Program-made: the position numbers and the translations under genes
Part shown: one piece after another, positions 28,135 to 37,031 of the stretch
How the letters are laid out: each line of letters starts with the position of its first letter
How positions within the stretch are numbered: position 1 is the stretch's first letter
The notes under the pieces: model-generated
Seen by the model: the letters and a program-made list of their open reading frames with translations, nothing else
The model's database searches: none
What the model was told of the DNA's origin: nothing
Source: Candidatus Bathyarchaeota archaeon
GTDB lineage: Archaea; Thermoproteota; Bathyarchaeia; Bathyarchaeales; SOJC01
Direction: 5' to 3'
Assembly: GCA_023131225.1 (NCBI GenBank)
Contig: JAGLZW010000001.1
Coordinates: 35,465-99,464, forward strand
Length of the DNA stretch: 64,000 nt

Positions 28135-28512
28135 ATGCCGAAACGCAGTGACATGGAGCATAAGGCTCTACAATTCATCGCCAACACTAGTGACGAGGGC
28201 GTACTTCAATCTGATTTGTGGCGCCAACTGGACGCCAGCAGCAGAGAAGGCTCTCGAATAGCCATCAAACTGGAAAACAAAGGGCTTATACGACGTGAGC
28301 GTGAACTTTTTCAAGGTCGATGGACTTACAGATTATATCCTAAAAGAAAGCCAGCGTCAATAAATTCTATAATTGATTGTCCATGCTTAAGCTGTCATGA
28401 AAGCATTCGATGCGGTGCCTACGGAGCTATCTCCCCAAATGATTGCGAGAAGCTTACTGAATGGCTTGCCAACTTAGTTCGAGAAGATGGTGGCTTGCAA
28501 GGTGACAGCTGA
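28135..28512 (+). CDS. TFE-beta / RPC34-RPC39-like transcription factor
   Basis: 125 residues: a winged-helix domain (about 5-70) and a C-terminal Cys cluster with Cys84, 87, 93 and 104. The segment 'CGAYGAISPNDCEKLTEWL' matches the end of eukaryotic RPC39 ('C..GG.ISPSNC.YMTEWL'), which binds a 4Fe-4S cluster. In crenarchaea TFE-beta pairs with TFE-alpha in RNA polymerase initiation. The call rests on the Cys spacing plus the ISP-C-LTEWL motif. It is followed after two bases by rlmE. Confidence 0.75.
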   Translation: MPKRSDMEHKALQFIANTSDEGVLQSDLWRQLDASSREGSRIAIKLENKGLIRRERELFQGRWTYRLYPKRKPASINSIIDCPCLSCHESIRCGAYGAISPNDCEKLTEWLANLVREDGGLQGDS

Positions 28513-28514
28513 GT

Positions 28515-29126
28515 TTGCCTAAAGCATGGGTGAGAGAACGAAAACGAGATTATTATTACAGAAAGGCCAAAGAAGAAAAATACCGTTCTCGAGCAACCTA
28601 CAAACTTCTGCAAGCAATAAGCAAATACCGTTTTTTAGAAAAAGGTGACGTTGTTGTCGATTTAGGCGCTGCACCTGGTGGCTGGTTGCAGGCGGCTCGG
28701 AAAATTGTTGGAAAAGAGGGTTTTGTTCTAGGGGTTGACTTGAAAAGGATTAAACCCTTTGAAGCAGCTAATGTTCAAACAATCATCGGCGACATAACAG
28801 ACTCTGAAACGCAGAAGCTGATTGGGAGAGCTTTACCCTCATTGGCAGATGGTGTTATTTCTGATGTTTCACCAAATGTTTCCGGAGTCTGGGAGGTTGA
28901 TCATGCTCGACAAATAGATTTGGCTCGCGAATCTTTGGCTCTTGCTTTAAGACTTCTCAAAGCTGATGGAAATTTTTTCGTGAAAGTGTTTCAGGGTGGC
29001 ATGTTTCAAGATTTTGTTGAAGAAGTTAGACAGCATTTTGCCAGGGTTGAAATAATGAAGCCTAAGGCAAGTCGAAAGAAGAGCGCCGAGATTTTTGTTC
29101 TTGGAATGGGCTTGAAAAAAGAGTAG
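28515..29126 (+). CDS. rlmE: 23S rRNA (uridine-2'-O-)methyltransferase RlmE/FtsJ
   Basis: FtsJ-type SAM methyltransferase that modifies the ribosomal A loop or, in eukaryotic relatives, tRNA. It shows 'SRATYKLLQ' with Lys30, 'DLGAAPGGWLQA' at 49-60, 'SDVSPNVSG', 'FVKVFQG' and 'EIFVLG', giving the K-D-K-E tetrad. TTG 28515 is the start, two bases after the TFE-beta stop. Confidence 0.93.
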   Translation: MPKAWVRERKRDYYYRKAKEEKYRSRATYKLLQAISKYRFLEKGDVVVDLGAAPGGWLQAARKIVGKEGFVLGVDLKRIKPFEAANVQTIIGDITDSETQKLIGRALPSLADGVISDVSPNVSGVWEVDHARQIDLARESLALALRLLKADGNFFVKVFQGGMFQDFVEEVRQHFARVEIMKPKASRKKSAEIFVLGMGLKKE

Positions 29127-29214
29127 GTGCCCAGCCCTCAAATTCTTTTAATTATTCGCGTTTGTGTTAAGGGTTAAATGTGTACATTACTATGTAAGGT
29201 TGGGTGAAAGCGAG

Positions 29215-29895
29215 TTGAAGATTGTTGCAGCAGATTCGGGTGCAGCCCTACTGGACACTCGCTTTGAGCCATTGAAAATTGTTGCCGCGGCTGCTGTTCT
29301 CGTTGAACCACCCTACAGAGAAGCTAATCAATTCTTGGCTGAGCCGATTTTCGCTCCAGCAAAAAATGGGCATGGCTTAATAATTCACGAACTTGAGCTT
29401 TGTCGATTGTTACTAAAAGAGGTTAGAGCCGACGTGGTCCACTTGGATATGTCTATAGGGGGATTATTAGTGGAAGAGATTTCACCAATTCAGCTTAGAG
29501 GAAAAGCTCGCAGTAGCGTATTAAAGATTCTGCCGAAAATAAGAAAATTAGCAACCGACATTAAACGAGTTTATGGCATAGATGTATTAGCTATTGGAAA
29601 AGAGAGCGTTCCAGTGAGAATCGCAGAGTTAACTACTGGAGCTCACGCAGTTCTTTACGCTTGTGAAAAAGCTTTGAAAGAAAGTAGAGAACAGATTTTG
29701 GGTTTGCCCTCTAAATGCTGTGCGAGGGCTATGCATAACAGAGTTACGTTGCAGTCGCTTATAGCTGCTGAACACGATATTGCGGGGTACGCTGAAGATA
29801 ACGGGGAAGTGTTGGGAAAAATCCGAATAGTGGAAATGTTAAATCCGTGTGCTAGAGGATTTCGAGCGTTAAGAATAGTTCCTAAAGTGAGATAG
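29215..29895 (+). CDS. DUF4152 family archaeal protein
   Basis: 226 residues from TTG 29215, where GGGTG lies about 8 bases upstream and the conserved 'IVAADSGAALLDTRF' begins; a GTG at 29164 would add 17 residues. The pattern of acidic residues (ADSG near 5, 'HELELC', 'HLDMSIGG') is consistent with an RNase H-like fold, and I recall DUF4152 structures of that kind. Biochemical function is not established here. Confidence 0.65.
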   Translation: MKIVAADSGAALLDTRFEPLKIVAAAAVLVEPPYREANQFLAEPIFAPAKNGHGLIIHELELCRLLLKEVRADVVHLDMSIGGLLVEEISPIQLRGKARSSVLKILPKIRKLATDIKRVYGIDVLAIGKESVPVRIAELTTGAHAVLYACEKALKESREQILGLPSKCCARAMHNRVTLQSLIAAEHDIAGYAEDNGEVLGKIRIVEMLNPCARGFRALRIVPKVR

Positions 29896-29899
29896 TTAA

Positions 29900-30442
29900 A
29901 TGATTGAAGTTATGGAAAAGCTTCAAACTGTAAGGTTTAACATGCAAACGAGAATCGTGATTACTGTAATCTTCTTTGTTGTTGCTTTGATTGTTACAGC
30001 TGCCGGAGTGCTTGTTCTCAAAATTAGTGTGCCAGAAGCACAAGAGGAGGTGGATAAAATCGAAGAAGAATTTGGCCGGTTCAACGACCCCCGCTTTATT
30101 TTTGGAAACAACTTAATTCACACCCTTATCATGTTTGTTCCCATCATCGGACCAGTTTGGGGGAGCTTTGTTCTCTTCAACACAGGCACGATAATAGCCA
30201 TATTCGGCATCGCTGAGGGAATCCCGCCGATTCTGACTTTCCTGTTATTTTTCTTAGTACCTGTTTTTTGGCTTGAGTTCGGTGTCTATTCTATTGCCAT
30301 GGCTCAAAGTGTCATTTGGTTTTTGCAAATGTTGCGACATCGTGGCAAGAAAGAAGCCGTGAGAACTTGTATACTCGTCACAGTCTGCGCTTCGATTCTG
30401 TTACTTTCGGCTATAGTTGAATGGATTATAATAAACATGTAA
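29900..30442 (+). CDS. SpoIIM-like (stage II sporulation protein M family) membrane protein
   Basis: 180 residues with about five membrane segments and the hallmark 'IFGNNLIHTLIMFVPIIGP' and 'FNTGTIIAIFG', as in the SpoIIM/DUF95 family widespread in archaea. Function outside sporulation is unknown. It follows the DUF4152 gene by 4 bases. Confidence 0.75.
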   Translation: MIEVMEKLQTVRFNMQTRIVITVIFFVVALIVTAAGVLVLKISVPEAQEEVDKIEEEFGRFNDPRFIFGNNLIHTLIMFVPIIGPVWGSFVLFNTGTIIAIFGIAEGIPPILTFLLFFLVPVFWLEFGVYSIAMAQSVIWFLQMLRHRGKKEAVRTCILVTVCASILLLSAIVEWIIINM

Positions 30443-30535
30443 TACTGGCTAAAGCTTAGAAGCTCATTCTTTTTGTTTTTCTATTCAAAGAATATTCTAT
30501 TGAATATGTCAAACTGCCCGGCGTGCACCAAAGAT

Positions 30536-31570
30536 TTACTGTACGTGTAATATGTCTTCTCTATAGCCAAACTTTTCAAGTAGTCTTCTAGCATTATTAA
30601 TACAGCCCGCAGTGCTATTATGAGTTTCAATATATGTTCCATTAGATAGTCTCTTTGGTGCCCTGAAACTATCTCCATATCTGTGCTTGGATTCTGTGTT
30701 GATTAGATGTCTCTTATGTCCAATCGCCACAGGACAATCGCTTTTCTTCAACTTCCCTTTCCTAATAAGCCATTCTGCGGTGTTTATCAAGATCTCGTAT
30801 GACTTTTTGATCTCAAAGGTATCAGTACCGATTCTTATTTTTCTCGGATGAGTTCCACCCCATAATTGAGGTTCAAATGGAACAACTCTTGATTCTTCCA
30901 TAGGAATAATTAATTCTCTAATTCTTTCTTTTAGAAAATCCTCAATTCCTGAAGATTCGAATTTGTAGTCGGCATATCCTTCATTAATGAGCTTATCGAA
31001 AACTGGAATAAGATCTCTAATCATTTCTTCTGGCTCTTCCACAAAAGATTGCCAAATCTCATCTAATATCTGGAGTTTCTTTATAAGATTCTCAATATTT
31101 CCAACGTTTTCCTTAGAGACAGTGTCAAGTCTCCTGGTGGTTGCTGTTAATTCATCGCTTTCTATATCTGTTTTCCAAACTATTCTCTCTGCCATTGTGG
31201 TGCCTTCTTTAAAGGCTCTAAAAAGTATCCAAATACCTCCATTGGTTAGAACGCCATATTTCATTCCCTCTCCAAAACAATAATTCGCCAATTGTCGAAT
31301 GACCTCTTTTTGCTCGACATCAACAGATAACTTCTTGGCTTCAATGAACAGGACCTTTTTGCCATTTTTTATAAGCGTGTAATCTGGAACGCCCTCTTGA
31401 GTGAATATATTTGGCTGCACTTCTTCTGGGTTTTCAGGGTTCCATCCCAAACTTTTTAGGATTGGATTTATTATTTGGTCTCTTACTGCCATCTCATTTT
31501 GCTCATAAAAAGAGCGATGTTTTTTTATTCTATCAACAATTGTTCCTAACGTCTCTTTAAGCACATTCAT
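30536..31570 (-). CDS. type I restriction HsdR-N-like nuclease, orphan
   Basis: 344 residues. The N-terminal PD-(D/E)XK domain shows Asp63 in VPDYTLIKNG and Glu77-x-Lys79 in LFIEAKK, the usual HsdR_N catalytic set, plus a helix 'NEMAVRDQIINPILKSLGW'. The C-terminal part (about 235-344) has a small alpha/beta domain ending 'YIETHNSTAGCINNARRLLEKFG', seen on other restriction-like proteins. There is no HsdR helicase, HsdM or HsdS nearby, so it is a standalone nuclease. Its ATG has AGAGG upstream. Confidence 0.8.
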   Translation of the reverse strand: MNVLKETLGTIVDRIKKHRSFYEQNEMAVRDQIINPILKSLGWNPENPEEVQPNIFTQEGVPDYTLIKNGKKVLFIEAKKLSVDVEQKEVIRQLANYCFGEGMKYGVLTNGGIWILFRAFKEGTTMAERIVWKTDIESDELTATTRRLDTVSKENVGNIENLIKKLQILDEIWQSFVEEPEEMIRDLIPVFDKLINEGYADYKFESSGIEDFLKERIRELIIPMEESRVVPFEPQLWGGTHPRKIRIGTDTFEIKKSYEILINTAEWLIRKGKLKKSDCPVAIGHKRHLINTESKHRYGDSFRAPKRLSNGTYIETHNSTAGCINNARRLLEKFGYREDILHVQ

Positions 31571-31666
31571 CTACCTCTTATTTCCTGCAGAATTCCTGAC
31601 AACATATCGCATCCAAAGTGTCAATTACGATTTATCTCTACATTTTTCTTATATTAATATTTAGAA

Positions 31667-32563
31667 TTATGCACGCTCTGAATGGGTGGTCATTTTTTTA
31701 TCTTTTCTAACATTGACAACTTCAAGGCTTATGTCTAACGCCTTTACGCTGTGAGTAGTTTCGCCAATGCTTAGAATGTCAACGCCTGCTGCCGCATACT
31801 CAAGAATATTCTTCTCAGTTATTCCACCACTTGCCTCAAGCAACACCTTGCTTCTAATTCCTTCCTTCGTTAAGATGGACACAGTTTTCTTTACTTTTAC
31901 AGGAGGAAAGTTGTCCAGCATAATTATATCAGCACCCGCTTCAGCTGCTTCCAAAGCATCCTCAACAGATGCTACTTCAACCTCCACTTTCTTAGAAAAA
32001 GAAACAGTTTCACAGGCTTTTCTCACGGCATCTCCCACATTGCCAACGATTTTTATGTGATTGTCTTTTATCAAAACCAAGTCGTCAAGATGCAACCGGT
32101 GTGTGTCACCACCGCCGAGGAAAACAGCTTTTTTGTCAAAATAACCAAGCCCAGGCGCTACTTTTCTTGTGCAAGCCACACGGGTCTTGTAGCCTGCTGC
32201 TTTGACTTTGCCTATCAAACGGTTTGTCGTGGTTGCTATTCCACTCATTCTGGAAAGTATGTTAAGGAGAGTCCGCTCTGCGGAAAGAAGAGTTTTGGCA
32301 TCCCCGACTATGCGCAGTATGACGATTTTAGGTTTAACTTGAACCCCGTCAGACACTAAGGCTTTCGCCTGTAGATTGAGACTTTCACATAAGACCAATG
32401 CCTCTTCTATCCCGGCCACTAAGCCGCCTTCTTTCACAACAACTTCAGCTTCAACAATTGTATTCTTCGAAATTGTGAGATGAGTTGTTATGTCACCTTG
32501 CCCTACGTCTTCTTCCAAGAACCTGCGAAGTTTTTCTTCTAAAATCCGTTTAGGCAGAAACAC
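31667..32563 (-). CDS. nadC: nicotinate-nucleotide pyrophosphorylase (carboxylating)
   Basis: Converts quinolinate and PRPP to nicotinate mononucleotide in NAD synthesis. Recognised by 'EDVGQGDITT', 'ERTLLNILSRMSGIAT', 'CTRKVAPGLGYFDKKAVFLGGGDTHR', shown here only in parts, and 'KIEVEVASVEDALEA'-type strands. 298 residues. It overlaps the glycosyltransferase end by 14 bases (GTG start). Confidence 0.93.
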   Translation of the reverse strand: MFLPKRILEEKLRRFLEEDVGQGDITTHLTISKNTIVEAEVVVKEGGLVAGIEEALVLCESLNLQAKALVSDGVQVKPKIVILRIVGDAKTLLSAERTLLNILSRMSGIATTTNRLIGKVKAAGYKTRVACTRKVAPGLGYFDKKAVFLGGGDTHRLHLDDLVLIKDNHIKIVGNVGDAVRKACETVSFSKKVEVEVASVEDALEAAEAGADIIMLDNFPPVKVKKTVSILTKEGIRSKVLLEASGGITEKNILEYAAAGVDILSIGETTHSVKALDISLEVVNVRKDKKMTTHSERA

Positions 32564-33755
32564 GAGCCTTACCTCTTTCAGCTATCTCTATAGTTGTTTC
32601 TATAGCTTTTTCTAACCCATCTACCTCCGAAACCTCTTTCTGAATTTTCATAGTTCTTTCCATGAAATACTTGTCCTTCACAATTTCTTTTATTGCTGAC
32701 AGAAGAGTTTCTCTGTTGAGATTGTCTTGTTCAATCACTAAAGCAATGCCAAGCTTTACAGCCTTCTTAGCGTTGTTAAATTGTTCAGTGTGGCTTGGTG
32801 TAGGGATTAGGATTGTAGGTTTGCCATAGCACATCGTCTGCAATATTGTTCCGTGGCCTGCTCGGGAGATTACAAGGTCGCATGCTTTCATGTATTCAAA
32901 ACGGTTTGGAACCCATTTAAAAACTGTAAAGTTGCCGTATCGAACCGGAGTTGCATGGGATTTTGGGTATCCAAGGGACATAACGATTTGATAGTCATCT
33001 GGAAAATTCGTGAAAATTCTTTGGAGAATTTTTATGAGATAGGCTCGTTCTTTCAAAGGACCGCTGATGGGCGCAAAAATGACGGGTTTTTCGTCGTCCA
33101 AGCCAAGTTTTTTACGCAGTTCTTCCCTAGTCGGCAATGCATCTGGACGAACAGGTAGAATTGGACCAATGAATTTTATTTTCTTTCTATAAGCTTTTGG
33201 GATGCGTAGATTATCTGTAGAAATGGTGTAGGGCAACGGAAAATCCGGAATCAACACCTTAACTCCTGTCGTCCAAATCTTTCCGATAATTGCAAGGGTA
33301 ATAGCATCTGCAAATTTAGCTAGTCGCAAATAGTGGGTTTTTCGTGGAATGATTACTTGAAACTGGTTAAGTATACAAATACTTGGAATGCCTAGAATTC
33401 GCGCCGCAACGATAGGTGAAGCTCTTGAATCCGACACAACCACGTCCGGTTCAAAAGTTTCCATAACTTCAATTTCTTTCCCTACTTGTCCCAAAAAGTT
33501 GAAAGGAGCAACGAATGGTCCTGGATTCAGAGCTGTTCTTCTAAAATCCACCGTTCCGTCAGGCTTAACCTTAAAATCCATAGATGGAACCTCAACTGTA
33601 GAAAACCCTTCTTTACGGACAAAATCCACAGCATCGCGGTACGTCGAGAAAAAAATTTCTGTGTTTCCGTTTCTATTTTGCAGTCCTCTTGCTATTGGGA
33701 TGCAACGACCTGCATGTCCGAGACCGACACCGCAAGGAGCAAACTGGACTCGCAT
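32550..33755 (-). CDS. MurG-like (GT28-type) glycosyltransferase
   Basis: 401 residues with the GT-B fold. The N-terminal 'GVGLGHAGRCIPIARGL' is the glycine-rich acceptor motif and the C-terminal 'ISRAGHGTILQTMCYGKPTILIPTP' with downstream 'QFNNAKK' is the nucleotide-sugar site. ATG 33755 has GGGAG about 9 bases upstream. The acceptor is unknown; related archaeal enzymes glycosylate lipids or surface polymers. Confidence 0.85.
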   Translation of the reverse strand: MRVQFAPCGVGLGHAGRCIPIARGLQNRNGNTEIFFSTYRDAVDFVRKEGFSTVEVPSMDFKVKPDGTVDFRRTALNPGPFVAPFNFLGQVGKEIEVMETFEPDVVVSDSRASPIVAARILGIPSICILNQFQVIIPRKTHYLRLAKFADAITLAIIGKIWTTGVKVLIPDFPLPYTISTDNLRIPKAYRKKIKFIGPILPVRPDALPTREELRKKLGLDDEKPVIFAPISGPLKERAYLIKILQRIFTNFPDDYQIVMSLGYPKSHATPVRYGNFTVFKWVPNRFEYMKACDLVISRAGHGTILQTMCYGKPTILIPTPSHTEQFNNAKKAVKLGIALVIEQDNLNRETLLSAIKEIVKDKYFMERTMKIQKEVSEVDGLEKAIETTIEIAERGKARVSA

Positions 33756-33759
33756 GAAT

Positions 33760-34386
33760 TTATCTCCCGCCAAGTTCTCTCCGTTTTATTTTGCCTCTAG
33801 AGCTGTCTTCCTCAAAAACTATTGCTTGAAATTTATGGATTTTCGTCGTCTTTATTAGCCAATTGTCTGGGGGTAGACCAGCTTTTATACAGCATTGACA
33901 GAGGAATTCTTCTCGGTCCCAGTTGTATTCAACAGGTACTTGGGGTAATAAAAGACCTTTGTAGAATCCCCTTTCTACGATGAGGCCGTCCTCACCTATC
34001 TTAATCCTTGATGGAAGATGCCTTGGATCTTCAACTTCCACTTGTTCTGGCGGTGTGAGGACACTAACTTCAAAAATGACTTGGCCGAGTTCCTCAGAAG
34101 AAAGGGAGGAAAAACGTGGGTCTCGAGTTGCAGAACTGATAGCGCATTCTATTACAGCTTGCGCCAACATAGTGGTGGGATAAGGGTAACCTATGCATCC
34201 TCTTAATTTCTTTTTGCCATTTTTGAGACTGTTTATAGTAACGAAAACCCCGCTGCGTTGCATCAGCTTGGCAGGTGTGTCTTTGGGCACATTGATAACT
34301 TCGCCTGTTTTTAGATATTCCTGTACAGTTTTTCGGGCAAGCTTAACTAGGAACTCGCCTTCTTCTTGTGTGAGCTTGAATACCAC
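33760..34386 (-). CDS. AMMECR1 domain protein
   Basis: 208 residues of the AMMECR1/TIGR00296 family with the invariant 'KLRGCIGY' motif, 'SSATRDPRFSSLS' and 'LLLPQVPVEYNWD'. The molecular function is not settled. I choose GTG 34386 because GAGGGG precedes it by 7 bases; a TTG at 34401 is also possible. It is 4 bases upstream of the glycosyltransferase. Confidence 0.88.
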   Translation of the reverse strand: MVFKLTQEEGEFLVKLARKTVQEYLKTGEVINVPKDTPAKLMQRSGVFVTINSLKNGKKKLRGCIGYPYPTTMLAQAVIECAISSATRDPRFSSLSSEELGQVIFEVSVLTPPEQVEVEDPRHLPSRIKIGEDGLIVERGFYKGLLLPQVPVEYNWDREEFLCQCCIKAGLPPDNWLIKTTKIHKFQAIVFEEDSSRGKIKRRELGGR

Positions 34387-34442
34387 TGGAGTTCCCCTCA
34401 ACTGAGAATTAATTGACTAATGTCTTGTAGACCGCCTTAAAC

Positions 34443-35357
34443 TTATCCGTAAATATCCCCTAAAGGCGATGGGTTCTCTTCAACCACCTTATTCCTTAGG
34501 ATTCCTATACCTTCTATTTCTATCTCTATATTGTCACCATCACGTAGAAATTTTGGTCTAGGCTTCATAGCGAACCCTACACCTGCAGGAGTCCCTGTTG
34601 CGATAATATCGCAGGGTTTTAACGTCATAACACGGCTAAGGTGATGCACGATTTCGAATACATCAAACACCATATTCTGGGTATTGGAATTTTGCCGTGG
34701 TTCCTTGTTGACCCACGTGCAAACTCGTAAATTGGCTGGGTTCTTTATCTGACTGGTAGTTGTGATGCATGGCCCGGTAGGTGCAAAAGTGTCGAAACTT
34801 TTTCCTCTGGTCCATTGTTTATCCTTGAACTGGATGTCCCGCGCGGAAACATCGTTGAGGATTGTGTATCCAAAAATGCATAATTTGGCGTCGTTGACTG
34901 AGAAGTTTTTAGCCTCTTTGCCCACCACGATGGCTAACTCTGCTTCGTAGTCAAGTTGTTTCACGAATTTGGGCTTGACAATATTTTCGTTGGGGCCTAT
35001 TATGGTTGTATGAGGTTTCATAAAAATCACTGGTTCGTCAGGCGGGTTTTTACCCTGTTCTGCAGCATGATCTTTATAGTTTAAACCTAGGCAGATAATT
35101 TTCGGAGGTATCGCTATTGGCGCCTGTAGTTTCACTTTGCCAAGAGGGAGCATTGCCTTTTCAAGGCTTGTTCTTGGTGCGTTTCGAACCAGATGTTCTA
35201 TGCTGGGTTCTTCCATACCTTGTGAGATTAAATTTTCAAGACTCGCTGGAAAGGCTTGTTCCAGCATTTTTGCTAAGATGGGCAAGCAGATTACTTGGTC
35301 TTTGTCTAAAATTCCATATGACTTTATTTTTGAACTTGAGAAGCGAACTAGCTTCAT
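34443..35357 (-). CDS. fumarylacetoacetate hydrolase family protein
   Basis: 304 residues. The FAH fold is shown by 'ICLGLNYKDHAAEQG', 'PVIFMKP', 'LDYEAELAIVVGK' (metal-binding Glu residues), 'GYTILNDVSARDIQ' and 'GTPAGVGFAM'. Family members hydrolyse or decarboxylate 2-keto or acylpyruvate substrates. It has no neighbouring aromatic-degradation genes, so the substrate is open. Confidence 0.88.
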   Translation of the reverse strand: MKLVRFSSSKIKSYGILDKDQVICLPILAKMLEQAFPASLENLISQGMEEPSIEHLVRNAPRTSLEKAMLPLGKVKLQAPIAIPPKIICLGLNYKDHAAEQGKNPPDEPVIFMKPHTTIIGPNENIVKPKFVKQLDYEAELAIVVGKEAKNFSVNDAKLCIFGYTILNDVSARDIQFKDKQWTRGKSFDTFAPTGPCITTTSQIKNPANLRVCTWVNKEPRQNSNTQNMVFDVFEIVHHLSRVMTLKPCDIIATGTPAGVGFAMKPRPKFLRDGDNIEIEIEGIGILRNKVVEENPSPLGDIYG

Positions 35358-35397
35358 TGATTTCGCCTAGATAAGTTCGTCATATAATACATATCAT

Positions 35398-36216
35398 TCA
35401 AGGGGGAACTATCCCCAATCTAGTCACAGAAACGTCTTTGTTTTCCAATTCCTCAATGAATGGATTTATCCCCACAGAATCACTGGAGATGTGCCCGGTG
35501 ATTACCAAGTTGCCTACACCATCAGCCTTCAATTTTTCAAGGTCTGCAGGGCTTATGTGAATGTAGATTAAGGTGTTTATTCTATGCTTGAAGTATGTTT
35601 TTGCGATTTCATGGCCCCCATTTGTTCCAGCCCCATGGGACACCACAATTTTTCCAGCTGGATTCGCTGCTTTTCCTAGACGTATCTTGATGTCTGTAAT
35701 TGCATTTTTGAATTCTGGCAGTTTCCCAAGGGCTGAAACAACATCTTCAACTGTGGAATTTTTCCAAGTTTCATGCTGAATATTCCGAGTCATAATTCGT
35801 CTTCCTATCTCATCCAAAGGCGTATGGATGTTCATGTAAGGCATCTTCAGAAGTCGAGCCACATCCACTGCATGATTGCAGTTTCTGGTATGCATCTCTA
35901 CTTCTAGAGCCATAGTCTTCCTGCAAACCGCTTCTTCCGCCTCAAGTTTTGGGATGCCAGCATCGATCATCTGTTGAATGTGCCTTTTGAAAACTTGATG
36001 AAAATCTGTGACAGCTGATCCACCTTTGGGATGATGAGAGATTACAGCATCGTAGCCTAGTTGTTTTGCAAGTAGAAGCTCTGGAACGTCTGCGTCTATT
36101 CCAAAAAGAACGTTTTTGATGTCTTTTCCTTCAACATATATAGCGCTGTCTGCTGGCACCGATTCGAAGCCTACAAGTTTTAGAGCAATGTCCATTATTT
36201 CTTTTGTGCTGACCAT
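35398..36216 (-). CDS. Nif3-like dinuclear metal protein
   Basis: 272 residues from ATG 36216 (GGTGA 7 bases upstream). It carries 'ISHHPKGG' near residue 60 and 'HGAGTNGGHEIA' and 'GHISSDSVGINPFIEEL' at the C-terminus, which supply the His and Glu ligands of the Nif3/YbgI dimetal site. The family is widespread and its role is unclear. Confidence 0.8.
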   Translation of the reverse strand: MVSTKEIMDIALKLVGFESVPADSAIYVEGKDIKNVLFGIDADVPELLLAKQLGYDAVISHHPKGGSAVTDFHQVFKRHIQQMIDAGIPKLEAEEAVCRKTMALEVEMHTRNCNHAVDVARLLKMPYMNIHTPLDEIGRRIMTRNIQHETWKNSTVEDVVSALGKLPEFKNAITDIKIRLGKAANPAGKIVVSHGAGTNGGHEIAKTYFKHRINTLIYIHISPADLEKLKADGVGNLVITGHISSDSVGINPFIEELENKDVSVTRLGIVPP

Positions 36217-36240
36217 TTTTCGGTCACCTACTTTCTCCAT

Positions 36241-36590
36241 TCACCCCTTGTGTCAGCAGGTGTACGATCACTTAGTTTGTGGGCTTTCACGAAGCTTCTC
36301 TCTTCTCCTTCTATTAGTGAAATACGTTTAACAAGCTTTCTCTATGGTTGGTTTGTAGGATTCAACGTTGACCCTTGGCAGACTTTTGCAGTCTTCTAGT
36401 TGAAGTGTTTGAGATGTGAATTCTTGCAAAGATGTGTACGTGATTCACAGACTGGAACCTGTGCTGTTTGTTTCAAATTGACTTTCAACGGAGCAAGAAT
36501 GCATTTGGGTGGAGAAGGAATATTTAAGTAGATTATGCGAATGCATATAGGGAAGAAAGGTATGCTTAACTCTAAGGAGCAAAGAATGAG
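36241..36590. other. intergenic gap with promoter for the Ost3/6-like gene
   Basis: About 350 bases without a gene. A clear 'AATATTTAAGTA' TATA element at about 36519-36530 would start transcription near 36550, and AAGGAG at 36577-36582 serves the TTG at 36591. The rest shows no coding signal. Confidence 0.5.
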
Positions 36591-37019
36591 TTGTCTCGCA
36601 AAGCAAGAAAAGGCGTCTCATCGCTTTCCTATCATCTCCAGAAAACTTACTGGAAGTTAGTGACGCTTAAGCCCTCAACCCTCCTCTTAGCAACCTTAGC
36701 CATAGCCGCTTCCATCTTTCTGCTTGGAGGGGGAATCTATGATATTTTAGAACAGCCAGTAGTCGCGTTTATCAGTGGCGGAAGGATCATACCCTATTAC
36801 CCTCAAGCCTTAAACGAACAGCTTTTGGGCGAAAGCATGGCCGCCATGATTTTATACTCCCTCGGTATCACAGGATTAATACTGATGTATCAGAGCACAA
36901 AATACGCCTACAACCCAAGAGAAGCATACACCACACTATTGATCGGCTTGCTTCTTCTGCTAATTGGATGGATGCTTGTGGAGTTCTTTCTTTTCCCAAG
37001 CACGATCAAGCCATTATAA
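36591..37019 (+). CDS. Ost3/Ost6 (MagT1/TUSC3)-like membrane protein
   Basis: 142 residues with three membrane segments (about 29-48, 80-102, 111-132). The stretch 'LLGGGIYDILEQPVV' followed by 'LGESMAAMILYSLGITGLIL' resembles the membrane part of eukaryotic OST subunits MagT1/TUSC3 ('GVMYNIIRGVPF ... QYVLESYIMMGLYTVITIGLI'). The luminal thioredoxin domain of those proteins is absent. An oligosaccharyltransferase accessory role is therefore inferred. No Stt3/AglB is in the window. TTG 36591 is the only in-frame start after a stop. Confidence 0.5.
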   Translation: MSRKARKGVSSLSYHLQKTYWKLVTLKPSTLLLATLAIAASIFLLGGGIYDILEQPVVAFISGGRIIPYYPQALNEQLLGESMAAMILYSLGITGLILMYQSTKYAYNPREAYTTLLIGLLLLLIGWMLVEFFLFPSTIKPL

Positions 37020-37031
37020 TAATGGGCAGAG

